Virus record (IMG/VR): IMGVR_UViG_3300025647_000267
Coordinates: 1 to 24,255 of that record
From: a virus
Direction: 5' to 3' (one strand)
DNA: 24,255 nucleotides
Of the stretch, positions 1 to 6,136 are shown one piece after another. Below the pieces are notes generated by a model, which saw only the letters and a list, made by a program, of their open reading frames with translations, did not search any database and was not told the origin of the DNA. Position 1 is the stretch's first letter, and every line of letters starts with the position of its first letter. Made by a program: the position numbers and the translations under genes.

Positions 1-1
1 G

Positions 2-631
2 CTGTGGAACAATGGCACCGATGCTGGTAAAGATCAGGCACGTAAGCAGAAGCGTAAACTCACCTACATCAGCAACATCTATGTGGTGAAAGATCCTGCT
101 AACCCCGAGAACGAAGGTAAAGTCTTCCTGTATAAGTTCGGTAAGAAGATCTTTGACAAGATCACTGCCGCAATGCAACCTGAGTTTGAAGATGAAGAAG
201 CAATCGATCCGTTTGACTTCTGGCAAGGTGCCAACTTCAAACTGAAGGCAAAGAACGTTGCTGGTTATCGCAACTATGACTCTTCAGAGTTTGCCCGTCA
301 AGAAGCACTGCTTGATGATGACGATGCAATGGAAGCGATTTGGAAGAAAGAGTATTCTCTCCAAGACTTTGTTGCTGCCGACCAGTTCAAGTCATATGAT
401 GATCTGAAGAAGCGTCTTGATTATGTGCTCGGTAACAAGGGCACTCCTCGTTTCCAGGATCAAGAAACTATTGAGGAAGAAGAAGAGTTTCGTCAGCAGA
501 ATCGTGGAGATGTAGCACCTTCTGTTCCCCAATCACTCAAAGATGAACTTGATAGTCTGAGTTCTTCTAAGACGACTGATGATGACGATGATGATGCAAT
601 GTCTTACTTTGCCCGTCTTGCTGAAGATTGA
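2..631 (+). CDS. 32: gp32 single-stranded DNA-binding protein (3' part)
   Basis: Partial gene: the reading frame is open from the window edge, so the N-terminus lies outside. The visible 209 residues correspond to the end of the core DNA-binding domain and the acidic tail of T4 gp32, the replication and recombination protein that coats single-stranded DNA and recruits replisome partners. Recognisable stretches are YVVKDPANPENEGKVFLYKFGKKI, given here in part as KVFLYKFGKKIFDKI, and DPFDFWQGANFKLK. The protein ends in a run of Asp followed by AMSYFARLAED, as expected for the gp32 C-terminal protein-interaction tail. Base composition is more GC-rich than the structural genes that follow, as in other replication genes of this window. 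The stop codon directly abuts the antiparallel gp53 stop, and a strong terminator lies just beyond. The family call is confident. Confidence 0.92.
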   Translation: MWNNGTDAGKDQARKQKRKLTYISNIYVVKDPANPENEGKVFLYKFGKKIFDKITAAMQPEFEDEEAIDPFDFWQGANFKLKAKNVAGYRNYDSSEFARQEALLDDDDAMEAIWKKEYSLQDFVAADQFKSYDDLKKRLDYVLGNKGTPRFQDQETIEEEEEFRQQNRGDVAPSVPQSLKDELDSLSSSKTTDDDDDDAMSYFARLAED

Positions 632-1279
632 TTAAGGATTAATTTTACGAGTATTCTCAGTTTTTATTAATCTATTATTAATATATTGCGATGATCTGTC
701 ATAGATCATCGCTTTTTTTATGTCAACCAAAGCATTTTGCAAATATCTTGGTTTAAGAATATAAATTCCTCTTTTTTCATTATTTTTTCTTACTTCATAC
801 TCATAATTTGTAATACCAGTTACTGGATTTTTAGTTAAACCATCTACATCAGGATCTGGTATGGTAAAATTAGAATCGACAATTTTACCTGCTGGCATAA
901 TAAGTCTGCCATCTTCGTCTTTGACTTCAGTAGTTTCGTAATGATGAATATTATTCAACTGATCGCCATAAACATTTAATGAATAATCATATACTTGCCT
1001 ATCTGAAAGAGGCCACTCATCTCTAACATTGGTGATTCCGGAACTAATAATTACTATCCAATCATATTCTTCACTTCCATAAATTTCATTTGCTACAGTT
1101 TCTGGTCTAGCACCATCAACAATTTGATACTTATCGAAAAGTGTAAACACATTTTGCAAATCGTCACGTAATTTAATTCTTTTGAATAAATTTTTTACAA
1201 GTAAATACCTATCAGATCCATTAGAGTCTGATAAAAATGATTGATATTCCAAATTAGGAATTTCTCTGAAGTAAGACAT
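632..1279 (-). CDS. 53: gp53 baseplate wedge protein
   Basis: 215 aa, close to the roughly 200 aa of T4 gp53, the wedge subunit added late in baseplate wedge assembly. The N-terminus MSYFREIPNLEYQ and the central segment with YGSEEYDWIVIISSGI and NVRDEWPLSDRQ match the gp53 family pattern (short N-terminal wedge-binding part followed by a domain rich in YDW/WPL motifs). It is last in a four-gene minus-strand cassette. Its ATG overlaps the gp48 stop by one base (TAATG), indicating translational coupling. Its own stop is adjacent to the gp32 stop on the other strand, and its 3' end carries the gp32 terminator. The family call is from recognition of the sequence, not from a search. Confidence 0.85.
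   Translation of the reverse strand: MSYFREIPNLEYQSFLSDSNGSDRYLLVKNLFKRIKLRDDLQNVFTLFDKYQIVDGARPETVANEIYGSEEYDWIVIISSGITNVRDEWPLSDRQVYDYSLNVYGDQLNNIHHYETTEVKDEDGRLIMPAGKIVDSNFTIPDPDVDGLTKNPVTGITNYEYEVRKNNEKRGIYILKPRYLQNALVDIKKAMIYDRSSQYINNRLIKTENTRKINP
688..719 (+). terminator. Rho-independent terminator of gene 32, inside gp53
   Basis: A perfect 9-bp stem (GCGATGATC at 688-696 with GATCATCGC at 704-712), a 7-nt loop and seven T residues (713-719) lie about 57 nt after the gp32 stop codon. On the plus strand this is a textbook intrinsic terminator. It sits within the antisense of the last codons of gp53, so the same bases also code for the C-terminus of gp53. Confidence 0.9.
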
Positions 1280-2199
1280 TAGTAACCAGTTCCTCCCTTA
1301 CCTTGACCGTTGTTATAATCTTCAGAAAATATTGGAGATAGTTCTTGGAATTGAAGTTGTAAACTCAAATTAACTGGTGCAGAATCTGAATATGTAGCAT
1401 AAGTTCCAGATTCTGTATAGTTTACTGCCAATCCTTGCAACGCACATATTTTAAATCTATTCAAATATGGATGAGGTTTCCCCCCACTCATGTATCGGAG
1501 ACGAAATACATTTGGAGATTTAACAAATAAACCAGTTGACTCTTTCAATCCTGAACTTCTTTTTGGCGCCATGTTTGATTTAAATAGTCTAATAATATCT
1601 CTAATTTCATTAGATTCTTTTTGAAATCTTGGAGACATATTAAAATTAAAAGAAAACGCTCCACGAATATTAACTCCACCAAAAAGCATTTCTACATTCG
1701 GATTAAATATTACCCCACCAACTCTACTGAGAGTTGCCGATATATCACTACCTTCACTACCTCCACTCAAAGCATTAATAGCAGCAGATGTGAATACTGA
1801 TTTTAAATTTGCTTGATTTGACGAATTTCCAATTATACTTTTAACTTTGCCAGTTATGTTATTTTTCAATCCTGTCAATCCCTTTTTTGCAGATTCACTA
1901 GTAAGATTTGCTGCTAAAGCATCTAAAGCACCTCTCGTATCTGGTCCCCATTGTGCAGTTTGATTATCCACAATTCCTTCCGGAATTGGTAATATTATAC
2001 TACTTAAAACATCTTTTATTGATCCAGATCCACTCAATAGAGACTCATATGAGTTATCAGATGAGTTAAGAGCAAATTGCCTACCAGGAGCACTTCCAAA
2101 ACCTGGAGGTTTGTATTCAATAATATCAATTTGTAAATAATCGTCAGATGTATCTAATTTTCTTAGAGGATACCTATAAGTTCCCTTATATTCTGGCAT
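1279..2199 (-). CDS. 48: gp48 baseplate tail-tube cap protein
   Basis: 306 aa, somewhat shorter than T4 gp48 (about 364 aa), which sits on the baseplate hub and starts tail-tube polymerisation. The N-terminus MPEYKGTYRYPLRKLD, the segment YLQIDIIEYKPPGFG and the later region with FGGVNIRGAFSFNFNMSPRF followed by ESNEIRDIIRLFKSNMAP are typical of the cyanophage gp48 family, which has a tail-tube fold. The C-terminal half includes LNRFKICALQGLAVNYT and LSLQLQFQELSPI, matching the tube-domain end seen in tail-tube paralogues. Its stop overlaps the gp53 start by one base. The upstream ribosome-binding site is weak (AAAAAAGATA before the ATG), with 9 nt between this start and the stop of the upstream gene. 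Confidence 0.8.
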   Translation of the reverse strand: MPEYKGTYRYPLRKLDTSDDYLQIDIIEYKPPGFGSAPGRQFALNSSDNSYESLLSGSGSIKDVLSSIILPIPEGIVDNQTAQWGPDTRGALDALAANLTSESAKKGLTGLKNNITGKVKSIIGNSSNQANLKSVFTSAAINALSGGSEGSDISATLSRVGGVIFNPNVEMLFGGVNIRGAFSFNFNMSPRFQKESNEIRDIIRLFKSNMAPKRSSGLKESTGLFVKSPNVFRLRYMSGGKPHPYLNRFKICALQGLAVNYTESGTYATYSDSAPVNLSLQLQFQELSPIFSEDYNNGQGKGGTGY

Positions 2200-2208
2200 T
2201 TATCTTTT

Positions 2209-2718
2209 TTAATTATTTAGTCTGAACTTTCCATAAGGAATGGTTCTTAAATCTCTTAGTTCTTCTGGTCTTACAATATGCAGTTGCCCAACCACTTCCG
2301 GCCAAGTATATTGACGATGTTTATTCCAGTGATAATTAAATCCACGAAATCCTGTTGCGTATATTTCAGTTACTTGAATAAGAGGATGAATATCATAAAC
2401 AATTCCTGGAGTTTTTGCATTATAAACAAATGTATAAAGATTTCCAACTTCTGGAATGAATTCAGTTTCAGTTAATGCTTCAAGAATTAGTAGCATAAGA
2501 TCATCCGGATCTTCATTACCAATCAAATCTTTCACAATATGATTGACTCTACTATTTGTGCTTATAGATTCTTTTCTTTCCCTAGGATCTTTTCTTATAT
2601 TTTCTTCATAAACATTAGACCCTACTGGAACATTAGGATCCCTGCTGTAAGTTACTTCACCAGTTTCGCTTCTATAAAGATATTTTTTACCAGTTCTTCC
2701 GCCTTGTTTTATTGGCAT
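2209..2718 (-). CDS. Conserved T4-type phage protein of unknown function (baseplate/head cassette)
   Basis: 169 aa. I recognise the type (a gene regularly found beside gp4 and gp48 in cyanomyoviruses) but not a function. Visible features are a basic N-terminus (MPIKQGGRTGKKYLYRSE), a charged helix near residues 45-85 (DPDDLMLLILEALTE), and a compact C-terminal domain with aromatic motifs (VGNLYTFVYNAKTP, DIHPLIQVTEIY, GFRGFNYHWNKHRQYTW). There is no signal peptide or membrane segment. Its ATG overlaps the gp4 stop by one base, so it is probably translated coupled to gp4, and by context it is a structural or assembly protein. No catalytic motif is apparent. Confidence 0.7.
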   Translation of the reverse strand: MPIKQGGRTGKKYLYRSETGEVTYSRDPNVPVGSNVYEENIRKDPRERKESISTNSRVNHIVKDLIGNEDPDDLMLLILEALTETEFIPEVGNLYTFVYNAKTPGIVYDIHPLIQVTEIYATGFRGFNYHWNKHRQYTWPEVVGQLHIVRPEELRDLRTIPYGKFRLNN

Positions 2719-3158
2719 TATTTGATTCCTAATTCATTTTCGGTGATAACTTTAAATTCCCATCCACGATCAGCACAAAACTCTCTTGCTGCTTCCCACT
2801 TGGATTGATTTTTTGCATACTCATATGCTTCACGAATATATCCTGGTGTTTGTCTTCCTGGATTTTTTGGTGGTATTGTTTGTCTTTTTGGTTTAATTTC
2901 AATCAAATATTTTTTAATCGAACCATTTGTTTCCTTAACTTTTATATAAAAATCTGGAAAATATCTATGAACTCTATTATCAACAGGTGAACGATATGGC
3001 AATGCAATCTCTTCACTTCCCCACTCCAATATATTTTCATTTCTATCGCAATACGCCATAAACTTTCGTTCCCAAAGAGAACGATAGATTATATTCATAT
3101 GATTTCCCCTATACTTTTGTGGGAATGATGGTTGATATTTTCCTTTATATGATGGCAT
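2718..3158 (-). CDS. 4: gp4 head completion protein
   Basis: 146 aa, matching T4 gp4 (about 150 aa), a protein needed to finish DNA-filled heads before tail joining. The N-terminus MPSYKGKYQP, the block ITYRSLWE-like IIYRSLWERKFMAYCDRN, and the later FPDFYIKV plus KYLIEIKPKRQT are diagnostic. The D of FPDF and the E-x-K of IEIKP give a PD-(D/E)xK nuclease-like arrangement, which the family is known to resemble. The C-terminal SKWEAAREFCADRGWEFKVITE also matches. It is first in the minus-strand cassette, behind a TCTAAATA late-promoter-like box, and its stop overlaps the next gene's start. Confidence 0.87.
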   Translation of the reverse strand: MPSYKGKYQPSFPQKYRGNHMNIIYRSLWERKFMAYCDRNENILEWGSEEIALPYRSPVDNRVHRYFPDFYIKVKETNGSIKKYLIEIKPKRQTIPPKNPGRQTPGYIREAYEYAKNQSKWEAAREFCADRGWEFKVITENELGIK

Positions 3159-3165
3159 CTAAATA
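3158..3165 (+). promoter_or_regulatory. Late promoter-like box TCTAAATA (plus strand)
   Basis: TCTAAATA resembles the T4 late consensus TATAAATA (NATAAATA in cyanophages) with one change. If the box is -13 to -6, transcription starts near 3171, 27 nt before the GTG of the tail-tube-fold gene. It forms the mirror image of the minus-strand box at 3190-3197. Confidence 0.55.
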
Positions 3166-3189
3166 CTTATAACTAAAATTCATATAAGG

Positions 3190-3197
3190 TATTTAGA
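3190..3197 (-). promoter_or_regulatory. Late promoter-like box TCTAAATA (minus strand)
   Basis: On the minus strand this reads TCTAAATA, identical to the divergent plus-strand box at 3158-3165. The predicted start near 3184 gives a 25-26 nt leader for gp4. The spacing and identity of the two boxes make a divergent late promoter pair likely. Confidence 0.55.
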
Positions 3198-3974
3198 GTG
3201 GCAGTAAGACCTCGTAGGATATCTGATATTAAATCATTACTTACAAACGTTGCTCAGACTTCTCATTACTTAGTTAAATTTGGTGGATTGCCATCTCCAT
3301 TGGTACAATTCATCGGAAAAAAAGGAGTTGGTCGCAGATTTGCTATCGAAGATGCTGGTCTTCTTTGCTTTTCAGCATCTCTACCAACTCCAAGACTTGC
3401 AACTGCAGATATAATGGGAAATTATACTGGAGTTATGGAACATGTTGCTCATAGTGTTCAATATAACCAAATTTCATTAGAGTTTTATGTTGATAGTCGT
3501 TATAGAAGTCTAAAATTCTTTGAAGGATGGATTGAATTTATTTCATCAGGATCTTATAATCCAGCAAGAATTGCAAATGAAAACTCCCCTGTTAGTCAGA
3601 ATCAATTGAATTATTTTGTTAGGATGCAATATCCAGAAGAATATAAAAGTAATCGAACAACAATTACTAAATTTGATCGTGACTATAACACTGAAATTGA
3701 TTATACTTTTATTGGATTATTTCCATTTGAAATTAGCGAAACTCCAGTATCATATGGATCATCAGATGTAATGAAAATTCAAGTTTCATTTTACTATGAT
3801 CGATTTGTAAGTGAGAAAGTTGATCGTATTAATAATGTCATAACTGGTAGTCGTTTTGATAACTTAATTAATCCTTGGTCTCTGGAAGACTTATTTGCAA
3901 CTACAAATAAAAGCACGTTACTTGACGATATTATAAATGAACCATATGATCCATTAAAAGGATCCAAATATTAG
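3198..3974 (+). CDS. Tail-tube-fold baseplate protein, gp54-like
   Basis: 258 aa starting with GTG. The start is supported by AAGG about 8 nt upstream, and no nearby ATG gives the MAVRPRRISDIKS N-terminus. The body (ATADIMGNYTGVMEHVAHSV, then LEFYVDSRYRSLKFFEGWIEFI, then YTFIGLFPFEISETPVSY with IQVSFYYDRF) is the pattern of contractile-phage tail-tube domains. With gp48 already present, the best fit is the tube initiator gp54, which binds the hub and nucleates the gp19 tube. T4 gp54 is longer (about 320 aa), and tail-tube gp19 is usually shorter and in the capsid/tail-sheath block, so gp54-like is an inference from fold and context. It begins the plus-strand tail-hub operon. Confidence 0.6.
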   Translation: MAVRPRRISDIKSLLTNVAQTSHYLVKFGGLPSPLVQFIGKKGVGRRFAIEDAGLLCFSASLPTPRLATADIMGNYTGVMEHVAHSVQYNQISLEFYVDSRYRSLKFFEGWIEFISSGSYNPARIANENSPVSQNQLNYFVRMQYPEEYKSNRTTITKFDRDYNTEIDYTFIGLFPFEISETPVSYGSSDVMKIQVSFYYDRFVSEKVDRINNVITGSRFDNLINPWSLEDLFATTNKSTLLDDIINEPYDPLKGSKY

Positions 3975-3976
3975 TT

Positions 3977-3984
3977 AATAAATA
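3977..3984 (+). promoter_or_regulatory. Late promoter-like box AATAAATA
   Basis: AATAAATA fits NATAAATA and lies in the 37-nt gap before gp26, about 28 nt upstream of its ATG. The predicted start is near 3990. Confidence 0.55.
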
Positions 3985-4011
3985 ATCATAACTGAAATGC
4001 TATAGGATATT

Positions 4012-4731
4012 ATGCCTTTACCAAAGATTGCGACACCAACATATGAATTGGAAATTCCATCAACAAAAAAGAAGATAAAGTATCGACCATTTCTTGTTAA
4101 AGAAGAAAAAGTTCTTATCTTAGCGATGGAAAGTAATGATACAAAGCAAATTGCAGAATCTGTTAAAAATGTAATTTCTGATTGTATAATTACGAGAGGA
4201 ATAAAAATAGATCAACTATCAACATTTGATATTGAATATATTTTCTTAAATATTCGTGGGAAATCTGTTGGTGAAGATGTAGATATCTTGATAACTTGCC
4301 CAGATGATGGTCAAACACAAGTTCCTTTAAGTATTAACCTAGATGATATTGAGGTTAAAATAGATAATAATCATAGCAGAGATATTAAACTTGATGATAA
4401 TTTAATTCTTCGTATGAAGTATCCTTCTCTTGATCAATTTATTAAAAATAATTTTTCAGATCAGGATAATATGAGTGTTGATGATACTTTTGATGTTATT
4501 GCATCTTGCATTGAACAAATTTATAATGAAGAGGAGTCATGGTCTGCCAAAGATTCCACAAAAAAAGAACTCAATGAGTTTCTAGAACAACTGACAACAA
4601 ATCAGTTTAAAGAAATTGAGAATTTTTTCAACACTATGCCAAAACTTTCTCATACTGTGACAGTTAAAAATCCAAATACTGGAATTGAAAGTGACGTTAC
4701 TTTGGAAGGATTAACATCTTTTTTCGCCTAA
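4012..4731 (+). CDS. 26: gp26 baseplate hub assembly protein / tape-measure chaperone
   Basis: 239 aa, near T4 gp26 (208 aa) and of the T4 gp26/gp51 baseplate-protein family. The opening MPLPKIATPTYELEIPST followed by KIKYRPFLVKEEKVLILAME and the later FDIEYIFLNIRGKSVGE with the CPDDG motif is typical. These proteins act in hub assembly and are thought to chaperone the tape measure. The gene lies immediately before a small reading frame in the -1 phase and the tape-measure-like genes, exactly where lambda-type tail chaperones sit. The last sense codons TCT TTT TTC GCC contain a T TTT TTC slippery heptamer just before the stop, so a second, longer product (4012-4904) is likely. The gp26 call is confident; the frameshift is inferred. 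Confidence 0.82.
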   Translation: MPLPKIATPTYELEIPSTKKKIKYRPFLVKEEKVLILAMESNDTKQIAESVKNVISDCIITRGIKIDQLSTFDIEYIFLNIRGKSVGEDVDILITCPDDGQTQVPLSINLDDIEVKIDNNHSRDIKLDDNLILRMKYPSLDQFIKNNFSDQDNMSVDDTFDVIASCIEQIYNEEESWSAKDSTKKELNEFLEQLTTNQFKEIENFFNTMPKLSHTVTVKNPNTGIESDVTLEGLTSFFA

Positions 4732-4758
4732 GCATGGCTCATGAAAGTCTTGAGTCAT
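4719..4758 (+). promoter_or_regulatory. Candidate programmed -1 ribosomal frameshift signal
   Basis: A slippery heptamer T TTT TTC (4719-4725) is in exact X XXY YYZ phase with the gp26 frame. It is followed by an 8-nt spacer and then an 8-bp stem: ATGGCTCA (4734-4741) with TGAGTCAT (4751-4758), one G-U pair and a 9-nt loop. The zero-frame stop TAA is at 4729-4731. The -1 frame stays open from the slip site to 4904. The stem also buries the only ATG of the small downstream frame. Confidence 0.75.
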
Positions 4759-4904
4759 ACTATAAAACAAACTTTGCCTTAATTCAGCATCATAAATATT
4801 CATTGACTGAGCTAGAAAACATGATTCCCTGGGAAAGGGAAATTTATATCGGTCTTCTTCAGCAGTATATTGAGGAAGAAAATTTAAAGAACCAGAATGG
4901 CTAG
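4734..4904 (+). CDS. T-domain-like small frame, probably the -1 frameshift extension of gp26
   Basis: 56 residues from its ATG, starting MAHESLESYYKTNFALIQHHKYSL; as the frameshift tail it would add Arg-Leu-Ser plus these 56 residues to 238 residues of gp26 (297 aa in all). It contains YSLTELENMIPWEREIYIGLL followed by QQYIEEE. A segment of the form PWEREIY...LL...EE is characteristic of the T part of pre-tape-measure chaperones (lambda GT and its myophage counterparts), which recruit the tape measure. No Shine-Dalgarno is placed before the ATG, and the ATG is in the stem described above, which argues for expression by frameshift rather than independent initiation. It overlaps the next gene by 8 nt. 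It is too small to assign by itself; context supports the role. Confidence 0.75.
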   Translation: MAHESLESYYKTNFALIQHHKYSLTELENMIPWEREIYIGLLQQYIEEENLKNQNG

Positions 4905-6135
4905 ATCTTTTTTAAATCTTGGAGGATTATTTGGTAGTCGTAGAGAAGCGGCTGCGTCTTCTACTATAAGACCACAACAAACAATATTTGATAGAAATCA
5001 GAATATATTAATTAAAGATAATGAGAAATCAATTTCATATCTTCAGGAACAAATTCAGTCATTGCAACTGCAAATAGTTTCTATTAATGCAGGATTAAAT
5101 CAAATATCAAATCTTATTGTTAGAGATGGTAATCAAGATAGAGCTCAACTTTTAGAGGATCAGGAAAGGCAGAGAAGATTAAATCAATCAAAATTAAGAG
5201 AAGGTCAAGAAAATCAACTTGAACAAAAGATAAGAAGTGCAATCGCTGCTCCTTTGGAAACAGTTCAAAAAAATATGAAAGGATTGTTCTCTAGAATTAG
5301 TAGAGCAATTGGATATCTTTTTATGGGATGGTTGACAGACGCTGCATTCAGTTTTATTGATGAAGCATCTCAAAGAAACATGACTTTGGGAGATTTATTA
5401 AAAGAAAAAATTAAAGATAATCTTGACTCAATTTTAAATATTACGAGGTTGACATTTAATGGATTTGGTCGAATTGCAACAAGATTGTTAAGAGCTCCAC
5501 TTTCAGTTGCCGGACTTGGGGTTAGAGTATTTACTTCACCTTTTAGATTAGCATCTAAAATTTTTAGACCTGTTTTAAGACCTCTTAGTAAAGTTCCACT
5601 TTTATCAAAGTTGTTTAGAGGAGCAGGAAAGGTACCAAACGTAATTGCAAATATTACAAAAAAAATAATTCCAGGTATTAATTTGGGATTGGGATCTGCA
5701 GAAATATATGAAAGACTTAAAAATAAAGACATCTTTGGAGCAGCAGTAACTGGTGCATCTCTTTTACCTGGTTTCGGACTTCCGTTTATAGGATTGAATC
5801 TTATGAGAGACTTTGGATTGATTGATACTACTTACTTTGATGAAACGTTTTCTAAACTTGCAGAAAAAATTAATATTCCAGAAGTAAGTAAAGATATTAA
5901 GATTCCAAATCTTGGAGAGTATTTTAAAAACTTTGATGTTAAAAAAACATTTATTGATATACCAGAATTATCCAGTCTAGAACCAGAAGTTTCTGTCATA
6001 AAATCCAGTTCAAATCAAGTTGCTCCTCAAGAAGAAAAATTGGTAGTGAATGAAATACCAATTTATCCGTCATCAAATTCTGATAATTATCATACAGTTA
6101 TGACTCAAAGATTGTTTAATCTATTAGCAACATAA
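4897..6135 (+). CDS. Tape-measure-like tail protein (first of two)
   Basis: 412 aa. Residues about 38-115 are a predicted long coiled coil (LQEQIQSLQLQIVSINAGL, later Gln/Arg/Glu-rich QERQRRLNQSKLREG), followed near 130-165 by an amphipathic hydrophobic segment (ISRAIGYLFMGWLTDAAF), a basic region with many RP/PL motifs (220-250), and a hydrophobic stretch near 285-305 (AAVTGASLLPGFGLPFIGL). This layout, and its place directly after the gp26 chaperone and T-like frame, are those of a tape measure (T4 gp29 role: sets tail length and holds the hub). It is shorter than T4 gp29 (590 aa), so the function may be shared with the next gene, with which it has a common central motif and a similar C-terminus. 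There is no lytic domain. The start overlaps the upstream frame. Confidence 0.6.
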   Translation: MARSFLNLGGLFGSRREAAASSTIRPQQTIFDRNQNILIKDNEKSISYLQEQIQSLQLQIVSINAGLNQISNLIVRDGNQDRAQLLEDQERQRRLNQSKLREGQENQLEQKIRSAIAAPLETVQKNMKGLFSRISRAIGYLFMGWLTDAAFSFIDEASQRNMTLGDLLKEKIKDNLDSILNITRLTFNGFGRIATRLLRAPLSVAGLGVRVFTSPFRLASKIFRPVLRPLSKVPLLSKLFRGAGKVPNVIANITKKIIPGINLGLGSAEIYERLKNKDIFGAAVTGASLLPGFGLPFIGLNLMRDFGLIDTTYFDETFSKLAEKINIPEVSKDIKIPNLGEYFKNFDVKKTFIDIPELSSLEPEVSVIKSSSNQVAPQEEKLVVNEIPIYPSSNSDNYHTVMTQRLFNLLAT

Positions 6136-6136
6136 C

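Noticed and set aside
2278-2990. Several plus-strand open frames opposite the gp48-gp4 cassette
   Set aside because: They are antisense to well-supported overlapping structural genes, have biased low-complexity composition and lack start signals.
4790-4797. CATAAATA as a late promoter inside the small frame after gp26
   Set aside because: It lies within coding sequence 100 nt before the next start, and the motif is frequent by chance in AT-rich DNA.
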